Shown: positions 47,174-58,446, counted from the first letter of the stretch. The stretch is DNA of 64,000 nt from Xanthomonas sp. CFBP 8443 (GCF_025666195.1 NZ_CP102592.1:1054001-1118000), one strand, 5' to 3'. Notes: generated from the letters alone by a model not told the origin. Made by a program: numbers and translations.

Positions 47174-48708
47174 AGCGCCTGCCGCTGTCGATGCTCGCGC
47201 ACTGGGCCGGCGCCGAACTGCATGGCGACGACGTGGCGATCGACGCGATCGCCCACGACACCCGCACGCTGGCGCCGGGCAGCCTGTACGTGGCGCTGCG
47301 CGGCGAGCGTTTCGACGGCCACGACTTCGTCGCCGACGCCGCCGCGCGCGGCGCCAGCGCGCTGCTGGTGCAGGCGCTGCAGCCGCAGGTCGAACTGCCG
47401 CAGATCCTGGTCGCCGACACCCAGCTGGCGCTGGCGCGGATCGCCGCCGGCATGCAGCGCGGCCGCGCCACGCGCGTGGCGGCGATCACCGGCAGCAACG
47501 GCAAGACCAGCGTCAAGGCGCTGCTGCTGGCGATCCTGCAGCACGCCTGCCAGGTGAACGGCGGCAGCGTCTACGCCAACCCCGGCAACCGCAACAACGA
47601 GATCGGCCTGCCGCTGGCGGTGATCGAGGCGCCGGACGCGGCCGACTACGCGATCTACGAGATGGGCGCCGGCAAGCCGGGCGACATCGCCTACCTGACC
47701 GACATCGTCGCTCCGCACGCGGCGCTGGTGAACAACATCGCCCCGGCGCACCTGGAACGCATGGGCAGCCTGCTCGGCGTGGCCGAGACCAAGGGCGCGA
47801 TCTACGCCGCGCTGCCGCCCGACGGCACCGCGGTGATCAATGCCGACGATGCGTTCGGGCTGTGGTTCGAACAGCGCCTGCCGGCGCCGCTGACCCCGCG
47901 CGTGCTGCGTTTCGGCCTGCAGGCCAGCGCCGAGGTCACCGCCACGCAACTGCGCGTGGGCGCGGACCGCTCGCAGTTCGTGCTGGTCACCCCGCACGGC
48001 GAGGTCGACGCGACGCTGCCGCTGCCCGGTCGCCACAACCTGATGAACGCATTGGCCGCCGCCTCGCTGGCGCTGGCGCTGGACATCGCGCCGACGCTGA
48101 TCGCCGCGGGCCTGGCGCAGGTGCAGCCGGTGCCGGGCCGGCAGATCGCGCACACGCTGCCCGGCGGCGCGGTGCTGATCGACGACAGCTACAACGCCAA
48201 TCCCGGTTCGCTGGCCGCGGCGATCGATGCGCTGGCCGCCGCCGGCGGCGAACGCTGGCTGGTGCTGGGCGACATGCGCGAACTCGGCGACGGCGCCGAG
48301 GCGCTGCACGCCAGCGGCGGCCGCCGTGCCCGCGACGCCGGCCTGACCCGGCTGTACGCACTGGGCCCGCTGAGCGCGGTCGCCGCGCAGGCCTTCGGCG
48401 AGAACGGACGCGTGTTCGACAGCCATGCGGCGTTGATTGCGGCACTGCGTGCGGACCTTCGCGCAGCCGGGACCGGGGACCGGGGACCGGGGACCCGGGA
48501 ACAGCAAGAGCACAAGCAGGTACACACATCGATGCATCAACACAATCGCGCGACGCCGGTCGGCGCCGACGCCGCGCTTTCCCCGGTCCCCGGTCCCCGG
48601 TCCCCGGTCCCGGCCACCATCCTCGTCAAAGGCTCCCGCGGCAGCGCTATGGACAAGATCGTGAGCGCGCTGCTGGCGCAGGGTGAGGAGACGCCGCATG
48701 CTGCTTGA
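47170..48708 (+). CDS. murF: MurF ligase carrying an in-frame 50-residue repeat-element insert
   Basis: MurF adds D-Ala-D-Ala to the UDP-muropeptide. The 512-residue product is about 60 longer than E. coli MurF (452). Core motifs are [41 protein letters not shown] and [10 protein letters not shown]. Between the helix ending LRADLRA and the conserved [10 protein letters not shown] strand, residues about 433-482 are encoded by repeat element H ([11 protein letters not shown] ... [11 protein letters not shown]). The frame is intact on both sides, and the essential C-terminal domain continues to the end at 48708, overlapping mraY. Confidence 0.95.
48467..48614 (+). repeat. Heptamer inverted-repeat element H (GGGACCG type), inside murF
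   Basis: Left arm 48467-48500 has GGGACCG units, right arm 48578-48614 the inverted CGGTCCC units; ACAGCAAGAGC lies inside the left arm and GCGCTTT before the right arm. The total is 148 bases and the murF frame passes through without a stop. Confidence 0.92.
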
Positions 48709-49783
48709 ACTGTCCCGCTGGCTGCAGCAGCTGGAGAGCCTGTTCGGGCTGTTCGGTTACCTCACCTTCCGCGGCATCCTGGCGGCGCTGACCTCGCTGT
48801 TCCTGTCGCTGTGGCTGGGCCCGGCGGTGATCCGCAGGCTGGCGCAGTTCAAGGGCGGCCAGCCGATCCGCAAGGACGGCCCGCAGACCCACTTCTCCAA
48901 GGCCGGCACGCCGACCATGGGCGGCTCGCTGATCCTGCTCACCGTGCTGCTGTCGGTGCTGCTGTGGGGCGACCTGCGCAACCGCTACGTGTGGCTGGTG
49001 CTGGCGGTGATGCTGGCGTTCGGCGTGATCGGCTGGTACGACGACTGGATCAAGATCGTGCGCCGCGACCCGAACGGGTTGAAGTCGCGCTGGAAGTACC
49101 TGCTGCAGTCGATCTTCGGCCTGGCCGCCGGCCTGTTCCTGTACTACACCGCCGACGTGCCGGCCGCGATCACCTTCTACATCCCGATGTTCAAGTCGAT
49201 CGCGCTGCCGCTGGCCGGGATCAGCTTCGTCGCCATCGCCTACTTCTGGATCGTCGGCTTCTCCAACGCGGTCAACCTGACCGACGGCCTGGACGGGCTG
49301 GCGATCATGCCCACGGTGCTGGTGGCCTGCGCGCTGGGCGTGTTCGCCTACGCTTCGGGCAACGCGGTGTTCTCGGCCTATCTGAAGATCCCCTCGATTC
49401 CCGGCGCCGGCGAACTGATCATCATCTGCGCGGCGATCGCCGGCGCGGGGCTGGGGTTTCTGTGGTTCAACACCTACCCGGCGATGGTGTTCATGGGCGA
49501 CATCGGCGCGCTGGCGCTGGGCGCGGTGCTCGGCACCATCGCGGTGATCGTGCGCCAGGAACTGGTGCTGGTGATCATGGGCGGCGTGTTCGTGATCGAG
49601 ACGTTGTCGGTGATGATCCAGGTCGCCTCGTTCAAGCTCACCGGCAAGCGCGTGTTCCGCATGGCGCCGATCCACCACCACTTCGAGCTGAAGGGCTGGC
49701 CCGAGCCGCGGGTGATCGTGCGCTTCTGGATCATTTCGGTGGTGCTGGTGCTGGTCGGCCTGGCCACGTTGAAGGTGCGCTGA
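48698..49783 (+). CDS. mraY: Phospho-MurNAc-pentapeptide translocase MraY
   Basis: This 361-residue, 10-helix membrane enzyme makes lipid I from UDP-MurNAc-pentapeptide and undecaprenyl phosphate. Conserved loops are [32 protein letters not shown] with the DD motif, [10 protein letters not shown] and the His-rich [14 protein letters not shown] 48698 follows GGTGAGGAG and lies inside murF. Size matches E. coli (360). Confidence 0.97.
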   Translation: MLLELSRWLQQLESLFGLFGYLTFRGILAALTSLFLSLWLGPAVIRRLAQFKGGQPIRKDGPQTHFSKAGTPTMGGSLILLTVLLSVLLWGDLRNRYVWLVLAVMLAFGVIGWYDDWIKIVRRDPNGLKSRWKYLLQSIFGLAAGLFLYYTADVPAAITFYIPMFKSIALPLAGISFVAIAYFWIVGFSNAVNLTDGLDGLAIMPTVLVACALGVFAYASGNAVFSAYLKIPSIPGAGELIIICAAIAGAGLGFLWFNTYPAMVFMGDIGALALGAVLGTIAVIVRQELVLVIMGGVFVIETLSVMIQVASFKLTGKRVFRMAPIHHHFELKGWPEPRVIVRFWIISVVLVLVGLATLKVR

Positions 49784-51105
49784 TGAACGACAGCACGCGC
49801 CAGGCGACCCGACTGGAGGCCATCGGCGGCCGCTACGACCCGTGGCTGCTCGGCGCCGTGGTGGCGCTGGCCTCGCTGGGCGTGGTGATGGTCGGCTCCA
49901 GCTCGATCGAGCTGACCGTCAGCCCGTTCTACTACCTGACCCGGCACCTGCTGTTCCTGGCCGGCGGCATCGGCCTGGCGATCTGGACCATGCGCACCGA
50001 GCTGAAGAACATCGAGCAGTACAACCAGCTGCTGCTGCTGGCCTGCTTCGGTCTGCTGATCGTGGTGTTCGTGCCGGGGCTGGGCAGCAGCGTCAACGGC
50101 GCGCGGCGCTGGATCAACCTGGGCATCTCCAAGTTCCAGACCGTGGAAGCGGTCAAGGTGCTGTACATCGTGTGGCTGTCCAGCTACCTGGTGCGCTTCC
50201 GCGACGAGGTCAACGCGACCTGGCCGGCGATGCTCAAGCCGCTGGGCGTGGCGGTGGCGCTGGTCGGCCTGCTGCTGATGCAGCCGGACTTCGGTTCCTC
50301 CACGCTGCTGCTGGCGATCACCGCCGGCATGCTGGTGCTGGGCGGGGTCAACCTGCCGCGCATGTCGATGCCGATCGTGATCGGGCTGCCGGTGTTCGCC
50401 TTCATCGCGATCCTGGAGCCGTACCGCCTGCGCCGCATCACCTCGTTCCTGGACCCGTGGGCCGACCAGCTCGGCTCCGGCTATCAGCTGTCCAACGCGC
50501 TGATGGCGGTGGGCCGCGGCGAACTGTTCGGGGTCGGCCTGGGCGGTTCGGTGCAGAAGCTCAACTACCTGCCCGAAGCGCATACCGATTTCATCTTCTC
50601 GGTGATCGCCGAGGAACTGGGCTTCACCGGCGTGTGCCTGATCATCGCGCTGTACGCGCTGCTGGTCGGCCGCGCGTTCTGGCTGGGCATGCGCTGCGTG
50701 GAAATGAAGCGCCACTTCTCCGGCTACATCGCCTTCGGCATCGGCCTGTGGATCAGCCTGCAGAGCTTCGTCTCGGTCGGCGTGAATCTGGGCATCCTGC
50801 CGACCAAGGGCCTGACCTTGCCGCTGATCTCCGCCGGCGGTTCCAGCGTGCTGATGACCTGCGTGGCGATGGGCCTGCTGCTGCGCGTGTCCTACGAACT
50901 CGATCGCGCCGAACGCCAGGTGGCGAAGGTGCGCAGCGATGCGGCGCCGCCGGTCAGGCAGACCGTGGACAGCGCCGAGGACCTGCAGGCCGCGCGCGAG
51001 GCCAGCGCCAGCGCGGTGGCCGCGGCGATCCAGGCCGGCACCCCGGCGCGCGGCACCAGCCGCATGCAGCCGCGGGTCGAGCCGACCTTCGGGAGGCTGG
51101 GATGA
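49783..51105 (+). CDS. ftsW: Division peptidoglycan glycosyltransferase FtsW
   Basis: This 440-residue SEDS-family membrane protein polymerises septal glycan with FtsI. Visible family segments are [47 protein letters not shown], split here as YQLSNALMA and [30 protein letters not shown] and [12 protein letters not shown]. The start overlaps the mraY stop by one base and the stop overlaps murG. Confidence 0.97.
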   Translation: MNDSTRQATRLEAIGGRYDPWLLGAVVALASLGVVMVGSSSIELTVSPFYYLTRHLLFLAGGIGLAIWTMRTELKNIEQYNQLLLLACFGLLIVVFVPGLGSSVNGARRWINLGISKFQTVEAVKVLYIVWLSSYLVRFRDEVNATWPAMLKPLGVAVALVGLLLMQPDFGSSTLLLAITAGMLVLGGVNLPRMSMPIVIGLPVFAFIAILEPYRLRRITSFLDPWADQLGSGYQLSNALMAVGRGELFGVGLGGSVQKLNYLPEAHTDFIFSVIAEELGFTGVCLIIALYALLVGRAFWLGMRCVEMKRHFSGYIAFGIGLWISLQSFVSVGVNLGILPTKGLTLPLISAGGSSVLMTCVAMGLLLRVSYELDRAERQVAKVRSDAAPPVRQTVDSAEDLQAAREASASAVAAAIQAGTPARGTSRMQPRVEPTFGRLG

Positions 51106-52412
51106 GTGCGTCCGTGCCGCTGGTCACCACCGCGACCGCATCCGCTGCGGACGCCGCGTCGCGCCCGGTGATGATCCTGGCCGGCGGTACCGGCGGGCAC
51201 ATCTTCCCGGCGCTGGCGGTGGCCAAGGTGCTGCGCGCGCGCGGCGTGCCGGTGGTGTGGCTGGGCGCGGCCGGGCGCATGGAAACGCAACTGGTGCCGC
51301 AGCACGGCATCGAGATCGACACCATCGAGATCGGCGGCCTGCGCGGCAAGGGCGCGCTGGCGCTGTTCGGCGCGCCGCTGCGGGTCATGCGCGCGATCCG
51401 CGCCGCCGGCTTCGTGCTGCGCCGGCGGATGCCGCGCGCGGTGGTCAGCTTCGGCGGCTTCGCGGCCGGCCCGGGCGGCATCGCCGCGCGCCTGATGAAA
51501 CTGCCGTTGCTGGTGCACGAACAGAACCGCGCCCCGGGCCTGACCAACAAGGTGCTGTCGCGCGTCGCGCGTCGCGTGCTGACCGGGTTCCCGGGCAGCT
51601 TCGCCGCGCGCGAGGAAGCGGTGGGCAACCCGGTGCGCGCCGAGATCGCCGCGCTGGCGCCGCCGGCGCAGCGCCTGGCCGCGCGCGACGGCGCGGTGCG
51701 GCTGCTGGTGCTCGGCGGCAGCCAAGGCGCGCGTGCGCTGAACCAGGCGCTGCCGCGCGCACTGGCCGCGCTCGGCGCGCAGGTCGAGGTGCGCCACCAG
51801 TGCGGCGAAAAACTGCGCGACGAAGCGGCCCAGGCCTATGCCGACGCCGGCGTCGCCGCCAGCGTCGAAGCCTTCATCGGCGACATGGCCGCGGCCTACG
51901 CCTGGGCCGACCTGATCGTATGCCGCGCCGGCGCCTCGACCCTGGCCGAACTGTGCGCGGTCGGCATCGGCAGCGTATTGGTGCCGTTCGCCGCCGCGGT
52001 CGACGACCACCAGACCCGCAACGCCGAATACCTGGTCGAACGCGGCGCCGCCGTGTTGCTGAAGCAGGACGACGCCCTGGCGACCAACCTGCAGGGCGTG
52101 CTGCGCGACCTGCTCGGCAACCCCGCACGTCGCCTGTCCATGGCCGACGCCGCCCGCAGCCTGGCCAAGCCGGATGCGGCCGAGCGGATCGCGGACATCA
52201 TTTTGGAAGAGGCCGGGACCGGGGACCGGGGACCGGGGACCCGTAGCGGGACCAGGGACCAGGGACCGGGGACCGGCGACAAGCAAGATCAACAGCAGAA
52301 GCCTATGCACACAGACAATCTCCACGGCCAGGCGCGCAGCGCCGCCGCTCCGCTTTTTCCGGGTCCCCGGTCCCCGGTCCCCGGTCCCGCCGCGAACGGA
52401 GTTCGCGCATGA
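51102..52412 (+). CDS. murG: MurG glycosyltransferase with repeat-derived C-terminal tail
   Basis: MurG adds GlcNAc to lipid I to make lipid II on the inner face of the membrane. The 436-residue product contains [61 protein letters not shown] and [11 protein letters not shown]. Family members end near ADIILEE (E. coli MurG 355 residues); the last 66 or so residues here are translated from repeat element I ([10 protein letters not shown] ... [11 protein letters not shown]). The stop overlaps murC, so element I sits between coupled genes. Confidence 0.95.
   Translation: MSASVPLVTTATASAADAASRPVMILAGGTGGHIFPALAVAKVLRARGVPVVWLGAAGRMETQLVPQHGIEIDTIEIGGLRGKGALALFGAPLRVMRAIRAAGFVLRRRMPRAVVSFGGFAAGPGGIAARLMKLPLLVHEQNRAPGLTNKVLSRVARRVLTGFPGSFAAREEAVGNPVRAEIAALAPPAQRLAARDGAVRLLVLGGSQGARALNQALPRALAALGAQVEVRHQCGEKLRDEAAQAYADAGVAASVEAFIGDMAAAYAWADLIVCRAGASTLAELCAVGIGSVLVPFAAAVDDHQTRNAEYLVERGAAVLLKQDDALATNLQGVLRDLLGNPARRLSMADAARSLAKPDAAERIADIILEEAGTGDRGPGTRSGTRDQGPGTGDKQDQQQKPMHTDNLHGQARSAAAPLFPGPRSPVPGPAANGVRA
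52212..52390 (+). repeat. Heptamer inverted-repeat element I (GGGACCG type), murG-murC
   Basis: The left arm (52212-52276) is extended, with GGGACCG units, an irregular middle and GGGACCA units. The right arm (52355-52390) has CGGTCCC units preceded by GCTTTTT. ACAGCAGAAGCC lies in the core. It encodes the MurG tail. Confidence 0.9.
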
Positions 52413-53845
52413 TCCGCCGTCTCCACGACACCGGCGACCTGGTCCGCGCGTTCCCGCGCGTGCACTTCGTCGGCATCGGTGGCACCGGCATGAGCGGCAT
52501 CGCCGAGGTCATGCTGACCCTGGGTTACGAGGTCTCCGGTTCGGACAACGCCGACAACGCGGCGACGCGGCGCCTGGTCAAGCTCGGCGCGCGGGTGATG
52601 CGCGGGCATTCGGCGGCCAACGTGCTCGGCACCGACTGCGTGGTGGTGTCCAGCGCGATCCGCGACGACAACCCGGAGCTGATGGAGGCGCGCAGCCAGC
52701 GCATCCCGATCATGCCGCGCGCGGCGATGCTGGCCGAGCTGATGCGCTTCCGCCGCGGCATCGCGGTGGCCGGCACCCACGGCAAGACCACCACCACCAG
52801 CCTGGCCGCGGCGGTGCTCAGCGAAGGCGGGCTGGATCCGACCTTCGTCATCGGCGGCCAGCTGCTCGCCGCCGGCGCCAACGCCAAACTCGGTGGCGGT
52901 CAGTGGCTGGTGGCCGAGGCCGACGAGAGCGACGGCAGCTTCCTGCGCCTGAATCCGCTGATTTCGGTGATCACCAACATCGACGCCGATCACCTGGAGA
53001 ACTACGGCAACGATTTCGCCCGCGTGCAGGCCGCGTTCGCCGAATTCCTGCAGCGCCTGCCGTTCTACGGGCTGGCGGTGCTGTGCATCGACGATCCGGA
53101 AGTGGCCGCGCTGGCCGCCAAGACCCCGCGCCACGTGATGAGCTACGGGCTCAGCGAGAACGCCGACGTGCGCGCCGAGGACGTGGTCCAGCACGGTCCG
53201 CACATGCGCTTCACCCTGCGCCTGCCGGAAGGCAGCAGCACGCCGGTGACGCTGGCCCTGCCGGGCCGCCACAACGTGCTCAACGCATTGGCCGCCGCCG
53301 CGATCGGCTGGCAGCTGGGCGTGGCGCCCGAGGCGATCGCCAGCGCGCTGCAGAGCTTCGCCGGCATCGGCCGCCGCTTCAACGACCTGGGCGAAGTGGT
53401 CACCGCCAGCGGCGCGCGCGTGCGCCTGGTCGACGACTACGGCCACCATCCGCGCGAGCTGGCCGCGGTGTTCGCCGCTGCGCGCGGCGGCTGGCCGGAC
53501 AAGCGCCTGGTGGTCGCGTTCCAGCCGCATCGCTACAGCCGTACCCGCGACCAGTTCGATGCCTTCGCCGCGGTGCTGTCGGAAGTGGACGCGCTGGTGC
53601 TCAGTGAAGTCTATCCGGCCGGCGAGACGCCGATCCCCGGCGCCGACGCGCGCTCGCTGGCGCGCGCAATCCGTGCGCGCGGCCGCAGCGAGCCGGTGGT
53701 GGTCGGACAGGTCGCCGAACTCAGCGACGTGCTGCCGGACGTGCTGCAGGACGGCGACCTGCTGCTGATGATGGGCGCCGGCGACATCGGCTACGTCGCC
53801 CAGCACATCGCCCAGGACGGTTTCGCTGCGGGGGGGAAGGCATGA
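52409..53845 (+). CDS. murC: UDP-MurNAc-L-alanine ligase MurC
   Basis: This 478-residue ligase adds the first amino acid, L-alanine, to UDP-MurNAc. It shows [43 protein letters not shown], and [12 protein letters not shown]. The ATG overlaps the murG stop. murB, which follows murC in many bacteria, is not here; ddl follows directly. Confidence 0.97.
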   Translation: MIRRLHDTGDLVRAFPRVHFVGIGGTGMSGIAEVMLTLGYEVSGSDNADNAATRRLVKLGARVMRGHSAANVLGTDCVVVSSAIRDDNPELMEARSQRIPIMPRAAMLAELMRFRRGIAVAGTHGKTTTTSLAAAVLSEGGLDPTFVIGGQLLAAGANAKLGGGQWLVAEADESDGSFLRLNPLISVITNIDADHLENYGNDFARVQAAFAEFLQRLPFYGLAVLCIDDPEVAALAAKTPRHVMSYGLSENADVRAEDVVQHGPHMRFTLRLPEGSSTPVTLALPGRHNVLNALAAAAIGWQLGVAPEAIASALQSFAGIGRRFNDLGEVVTASGARVRLVDDYGHHPRELAAVFAAARGGWPDKRLVVAFQPHRYSRTRDQFDAFAAVLSEVDALVLSEVYPAGETPIPGADARSLARAIRARGRSEPVVVGQVAELSDVLPDVLQDGDLLLMMGAGDIGYVAQHIAQDGFAAGGKA

Positions 53846-54801
53846 GCGCGCCGACCTTCGCGCCGCCGCGCCACACCGACCCGGCCGTGTTCGGCCGCGT
53901 CGCGGTGCTGCTCGGCGGCACCTCCAGCGAACGCGAGGTGTCGCTGGATTCGGGCCGCAACGTGCTCGAGGCGCTGCGCGCGCGCGGCGTCGACGCGGTC
54001 GCGGTGGACGGCATCCCGGCGCTGGCGCAGGCGCTGGTGGAGAAGCGCTTCGACCGCGTGTTCAACGTGCTGCACGGTCACAACGGCGGCGGCGAAGACG
54101 GCATCGTGCAGGGCCTGATGGACGCGTTTGGCGTGCCGTACACCGGCTCGCCGGTGCTCGGCTCGGCGCTGAGCATGGACAAGGTGCGCACCAAGCAGGT
54201 GTGGCTGTCGCTGGGCCTGCCGACGCCGCGCTACGTGCGCCTGGCGGCGACCGCGCAGGCCGACGCGATCCACGCGGCGGCGGCGCAGATCGGCCTGCCG
54301 GTGATCGTCAAGCCGGCCAACGAAGGCTCCAGCGTCGGCGTGACCCGCGTGTTCGAGCCGGCGCAGCTGGACGAGGCGGTGGCGTTGGCCGCGCGCTACG
54401 ACGGCGAGCTGCTGATGGAGCAGATGATCGTCGGCGACGAACTGACCGTGGCGATCCTCGGCGACACCGCACTGCCGTCGATCCGTATCGTGCCCAAGGG
54501 CCAGTGGTACGACTACCACGCCAAGTACGTGGCCGAGGACACCCAGTACCTGTGCCCGGGCCTGGACGGCGAAGACGAGCGCGCGCTCGGCGAACTGGCG
54601 CTGGCCGCGTTCCGCGCCGCCGGCTGCCGCGGCTGGGGCCGCGTGGACGTGATGCGCGACGGCGCCAGCGGCGCCTTCGCACTGCTGGAAGCCAACACCG
54701 CACCCGGCATGACCAGCCACTCGCTGGTGCCCAAGGCCGCGCGCCAGGCCGGCATCGGCTTCGAGGAACTGGTGTGGCGGGTGTTGGAGCAGACGCTGTG
54801 A
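53842..54801 (+). CDS. ddl: D-alanine-D-alanine ligase
   Basis: This 319-residue ATP-grasp enzyme forms the dipeptide used by MurF. Segments include [52 protein letters not shown] and [18 protein letters not shown] 53842 overlaps the murC stop. Repeat element J begins 2 bases after the ddl stop. Confidence 0.97.
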   Translation: MSAPTFAPPRHTDPAVFGRVAVLLGGTSSEREVSLDSGRNVLEALRARGVDAVAVDGIPALAQALVEKRFDRVFNVLHGHNGGGEDGIVQGLMDAFGVPYTGSPVLGSALSMDKVRTKQVWLSLGLPTPRYVRLAATAQADAIHAAAAQIGLPVIVKPANEGSSVGVTRVFEPAQLDEAVALAARYDGELLMEQMIVGDELTVAILGDTALPSIRIVPKGQWYDYHAKYVAEDTQYLCPGLDGEDERALGELALAAFRAAGCRGWGRVDVMRDGASGAFALLEANTAPGMTSHSLVPKAARQAGIGFEELVWRVLEQTL

Positions 54802-54803
54802 TT

Positions 54804-54940
54804 TCGGGACTCGGGACTCGGGACCCGGGACTCGGAGCGCCGCGCGCTGCCGATGCGCTGCTGCGCCCGAGCAAGCGCGCGCGCATCCTTGCCAAGGGCG
54901 CCGCTTTTATTAGTCCCGAGTCCAGAGTCCCGAGTCCCGG
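54804..54940 (+). repeat. Heptamer inverted-repeat element J (GGGACTC type), ddl-ftsQ
   Basis: Left arm 54804-54835, right arm 54911-54940, with GCTTTTATTA just before the right arm and GAGCAAGCGC in the core. It fills the space between ddl and ftsQ. Confidence 0.9.
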
Positions 54941-54961
54941 CATCCGCCGCGAGGCGGATGC

Positions 54962-55792
54962 ATGAGCACCCTCCTGCGCATCCTCGCCTGGGTGCTGGCG
55001 CTGGCGTTGGTCGCGCTGCCGGTGGTGGCGGTGCTCAACGGCTGGGTCGGCGCCGAGCGCTGGCCGCTGAGCCGGCTGCAGGTCAGCGGCGATTTCAAGC
55101 GGGTGCCGGCCGAGCAGCTGCGCCAGGTGGTGTTGCCGTACGCGCGCCGCGGTTTCTTCGCGGTGCGCCTGCAGGACGCACAGGACGCGATCGAGCGGCT
55201 GCCGTGGGTGGAGAGCGCGCGGGTGCGCAAGCGTTGGCCGGACGTGCTGGAAGTGCGGGTCACCGAGCACCGTCCGTTCGCGCGCTGGGGCGCCGACCGC
55301 ATGCTGTCCGAGCAGGGCCGCATCTTCGCGCTGCCGAGCGAACTGCGCGGCATGGCGCTGCCGCAGCTGGCCGGGCCGGACGCCAAGGCGCAGGACGTGG
55401 TCGCGCTGTACAACGAATCGCGCGCGCTGTTCGCGCCGGCCGGGCTGCCGGTCAATGGCGTGGCGATGGACGCGCGCGGCAGCTGGTCGCTGCAGCTGGG
55501 CGAGGACGTGCAGATCGTGGTCGGCCGCGACGACGCCCGCACGCGCCTGGCACGCTTCGCCCGCGTGCTGCCGCAACTGGTCACGCCGGAGCAGGCGCCG
55601 ATCGCGCGCGCCGACCTGCGCTACACCAATGGGTTCACGGTCGAAAGGCGGGGATCGGAGATTCGAGATTCGGGATCGGGAAAGAAACCGGCTTCGCAAC
55701 GCTCCGCTTCCGTCGATCTGCCACGCATCCCAAGCCAGCCTGCCTTCACCAATCTCAAATCCCGAATCTCAAATCCCGGCTCCAAGACATGA
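54962..55792 (+). CDS. ftsQ: Cell division protein FtsQ with repeat-derived tail
   Basis: This 276-residue bitopic protein has one N-terminal helix (residues about 3-24) and periplasmic POTRA and beta domains: LQVSGDFKRVPAEQLRQVV and LPWVESARVRKRWPDVLEV. It scaffolds FtsL/FtsB in the divisome. The conserved end is DLRYTNGFTV; the last 50 or so residues (from GSEIRDSG to LKSRISNPGSKT) are encoded by repeat element K. Its ATGA stop overlaps ftsA. Confidence 0.94.
   Translation: MSTLLRILAWVLALALVALPVVAVLNGWVGAERWPLSRLQVSGDFKRVPAEQLRQVVLPYARRGFFAVRLQDAQDAIERLPWVESARVRKRWPDVLEVRVTEHRPFARWGADRMLSEQGRIFALPSELRGMALPQLAGPDAKAQDVVALYNESRALFAPAGLPVNGVAMDARGSWSLQLGEDVQIVVGRDDARTRLARFARVLPQLVTPEQAPIARADLRYTNGFTVERRGSEIRDSGSGKKPASQRSASVDLPRIPSQPAFTNLKSRISNPGSKT
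55649..55779 (+). repeat. Heptamer inverted-repeat element K (divergent GGGATTC type), end of ftsQ
   Basis: Left arm 55649-55681 contains GGAGATTC/GAGATTCGGG units, right arm 55750-55779 contains AATCTCAAATCCCG units. The arms match each other though both differ from the other types. It lies in the ftsQ frame. Confidence 0.8.
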
Positions 55793-57024
55793 ACCGCAAA
55801 GGCGACAAATCCCTCATCGTTGGACTGGACATCGGCACCTCCAAGGTCGTCGCGCTGGTCGGCGAGTATTCGCCCGGCAACCCGATCGAGGTGATCGGCA
55901 TCGGTTCGCACGAATCGCGCGGGCTCAAGCGCGGCGTGGTGGTGGACATCGAATCCACCGTGCAATCGATCCAGCGCGCGGTCGAGGAAGCCGAGCTGAT
56001 GGCCGGCTGCGAGATCCGCTCGGTGTACGCGTCGATCTCCGGCAACCACGTGCAGTGCAAGAACTCGCCCGGCATCGTGCCGATCCGCGACGGCGAAGTG
56101 ACCTGGAACGACCTGGACCGGGTGCTGGAAGCGGCCAAGGCGGTGGCGATCCCGGCCGACCAGCGCATCCTGCACGCGATCCCGCGCGAGTACGTGCTCG
56201 ACGATTCGCAGGAAGGCATCCGCAATCCGGTCGGCATGACCGGCGTGCGCCTGGAGGTGCACGCGCACCTGGTGGTGTGCGCGCAGTCGGCGGCGGCCAA
56301 CATCAGCAAGTGCGTGCAGCGCTGCGGCCTGCAGGTGGATGACCTGATCCTGTCCTCGCTGGCGTCCTCGGTCGCGGTGCTGACCGCCGACGAGCGCGAG
56401 CTGGGCGTGGTGCTGGTCGACATGGGTGCCGGCACCACCGACCTGGCGGTGTTCGTGCAGGGCGCGATCTGCCACACCGCCTCGCTGCCGATCGCCGGCG
56501 ACCACGTCACCAACGACATCGCGCACATGCTGCGCACGCCGACCCCGGAAGCCGAGCAGATCAAGGTGCGCTACGCCTGCGCGCTGGCGCAGCTGGCCAC
56601 CGCCGAGGAAAGCATCCAGGTGCCGAGCGTCGGCGACCGCCCGCCGCGGCGCATGCCGCGCCACTCGCTGGCGCAGGCGGTGCAGGGCCGCTACGAGGAG
56701 ATCTTCGAGATGGTGCAGGCCGAACTGCGCCGCTCCGGTTTCGAGGAACTGGTGCGCGCCGGCATGGTGCTGACCGGCGGCGCCTCGAAGATGGAAGGCG
56801 TGGTCGAACTGGCCGAGGAAATGGTGCAGATGCCGGTGCGCGTGGGCATTCCGCAGCACGTCACCGGCCTGGGCGAAGTAGTCGGCAACCCGGTGCACGC
56901 CACCGGCGTGGGCCTGCTGCTGATGGGCAGCCAGATCGAACACCCACGGCGTCCGTCGCTGCCGACCGGGCGCGCCGGCAGCTTGTTCAAGAAATTGAAG
57001 AATTGGTATCGCGGCGAGTTTTGA
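55789..57024 (+). CDS. ftsA: Cell division protein FtsA
   Basis: This 411-residue actin-like ATPase tethers FtsZ to the membrane. It begins MNRKGDKSLIVGLDIGTSKV and has VGEYSPG, VEEAELMAGCEI, VLVDMGAGTTDLAVF, LTGGASKMEGV and a C-terminal amphipathic LFKKLKNWYRGEF helix that binds the membrane. ATG 55789 overlaps the ftsQ stop. Repeat element L begins 3 bases after the stop. Confidence 0.97.
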   Translation: MNRKGDKSLIVGLDIGTSKVVALVGEYSPGNPIEVIGIGSHESRGLKRGVVVDIESTVQSIQRAVEEAELMAGCEIRSVYASISGNHVQCKNSPGIVPIRDGEVTWNDLDRVLEAAKAVAIPADQRILHAIPREYVLDDSQEGIRNPVGMTGVRLEVHAHLVVCAQSAAANISKCVQRCGLQVDDLILSSLASSVAVLTADERELGVVLVDMGAGTTDLAVFVQGAICHTASLPIAGDHVTNDIAHMLRTPTPEAEQIKVRYACALAQLATAEESIQVPSVGDRPPRRMPRHSLAQAVQGRYEEIFEMVQAELRRSGFEELVRAGMVLTGGASKMEGVVELAEEMVQMPVRVGIPQHVTGLGEVVGNPVHATGVGLLLMGSQIEHPRRPSLPTGRAGSLFKKLKNWYRGEF

Positions 57025-57027
57025 AAG

Positions 57028-57202
57028 CCGGGACTCGGGACCCGGGACTCGGGACCCGGAACAGCAAAAGCGGAGAGCGGAAGGGCGGAGAGAGACGGTA
57101 AGCGGTAACGGCAACATCCACTAAGAAAATAGCCGGCGCGAAAGGCCGGGCAGGGAATCGAAGCTGCTTTTCGAGTCCCGAGTCCCGAGTCCCCAGTCCC
57201 GG
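57028..57202 (+). repeat. Heptamer inverted-repeat element L (GGGACTC type), ftsA-ftsZ
   Basis: Left arm 57028-57060 and right arm 57171-57202 are matched; ACAGCAAAAGCG follows the left arm and GCTGCTTTTC precedes the right arm, so the inner pair AAAAGC/GCTTTT is clear. It ends 23 bases before ftsZ and could insulate ftsZ from upstream transcription. Confidence 0.92.
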
Positions 57203-57225
57203 CCCCATAACAAGAGGAAACGGAC

Positions 57226-58446
57226 ATGGCGCATTTCGAACTGATTGAAAAGATGGCACCCAATGCGGTAATCAAGGTGGTCGGCGTGGGCGGCGGCGGC
57301 GGCAACGCGGTCGCGCACATGGTCAGCAGCAGCGTGGACGGCGTGGAGTTCATCACCGCCAACACCGACTCGCAGGCGATCAAGAACTGCGGCGCCAAGC
57401 TGCAGCTGCAGCTCGGCACCAACGTCACCAAGGGCCTGGGCGCCGGCGCGAATCCGGAAGTGGGCCGCCAGGCCGCGCTGGAAGACCGCGAGCGCATCAT
57501 GGACGCGCTGCAGGGCGCGGACATGGTGTTCATCACCGCCGGCATGGGTGGCGGCACCGGTACCGGCGCTGCCCCCGTGGTGGCGCAGCTGGCCAAGGAG
57601 ATGGGCATCCTGACCGTGGCCGTGGTCACCAAGCCGTTCCCGTTCGAGGGCCGTCGGCGCATGCAGGTCGCGCTGAAGGGCATCGAGGAACTGAGCCAGC
57701 ATTGCGACTCGCTGATCACCATCCCCAACGAAAAGCTGATCACCGTGCTCGGCCGCAACGCCACCATGATCCAGGCGTTTCGCGCCGCCAACGACGTGCT
57801 GCAGGGCGCCGTGCAGGGCATCGCCGACCTGATCGTGCGTCCGGGCCTGATCAACGTCGACTTCGCCGACGTGCGCACCGTGATGTCGGAAATGGGCCTG
57901 GCGATGATGGGCACCGGCTCGGCCCGCGGCGACGACCGCGCGCAGGCGGCGGCCGAAGCGGCGATCCAGAACCCGCTGCTGGACGACGTCAACCTGGCCG
58001 GCGCCAACGGCATCCTGGTCAACATCACCGCCGGCCCGGACTTCACCATGGCCGAGTTCGACGAGATCGGCCGCACCATCGAAGGCTTCGCCTCGGAAGA
58101 CGCGACCGTCGTGGTCGGCACCGTGCTCGACCCGGACATGCAGGACGAGGTCCGCGTGACCGTGGTCGCCACCGGCCTGAACCGCGCCGTGTCGCGCCAG
58201 ACCCAGCGTCCGGAGCAGCGCGCGCCGATCAAGCTGGTGCGCAACGCGACCACCGGCCAGCCGGAATTCGGCGACTTCGAGCATGGCGGCGACGCCGTGT
58301 CCAAGGCGGTCGGCGGTGCGATGGGCCTGGGCCTGCGTCGCCCGAGCAGCGATGCGATGGGCTCGTCCGCGCCGGCACCGGCCGCGGCCGATCTGCCCAA
58401 CGACTACCTGGACATTCCGGCGTTCCTGCGCCGCCAGGCGGACTGA
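57226..58446 (+). CDS. ftsZ: Cell division GTPase FtsZ
   Basis: This 406-residue tubulin homologue forms the Z ring. The GTP-binding parts are VGVGGGGGNAVAHM and the tubulin signature AGMGGGTGTGAAPVVA; the synergy loop is DFADVRTVMSEMG. The C-terminal peptide YLDIPAFLRRQAD binds FtsA and ZipA. AAGAGGAAAC before ATG 57226 is a good ribosome-binding site. A strong terminator follows. Confidence 0.98.
   Translation: MAHFELIEKMAPNAVIKVVGVGGGGGNAVAHMVSSSVDGVEFITANTDSQAIKNCGAKLQLQLGTNVTKGLGAGANPEVGRQAALEDRERIMDALQGADMVFITAGMGGGTGTGAAPVVAQLAKEMGILTVAVVTKPFPFEGRRRMQVALKGIEELSQHCDSLITIPNEKLITVLGRNATMIQAFRAANDVLQGAVQGIADLIVRPGLINVDFADVRTVMSEMGLAMMGTGSARGDDRAQAAAEAAIQNPLLDDVNLAGANGILVNITAGPDFTMAEFDEIGRTIEGFASEDATVVVGTVLDPDMQDEVRVTVVATGLNRAVSRQTQRPEQRAPIKLVRNATTGQPEFGDFEHGGDAVSKAVGGAMGLGLRRPSSDAMGSSAPAPAAADLPNDYLDIPAFLRRQAD

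Noticed and set aside
53846..54801. Missing murB as a deletion in the division cluster
   Set aside because: murB is located elsewhere in many relatives, so its absence between murC and ddl is not by itself unusual.
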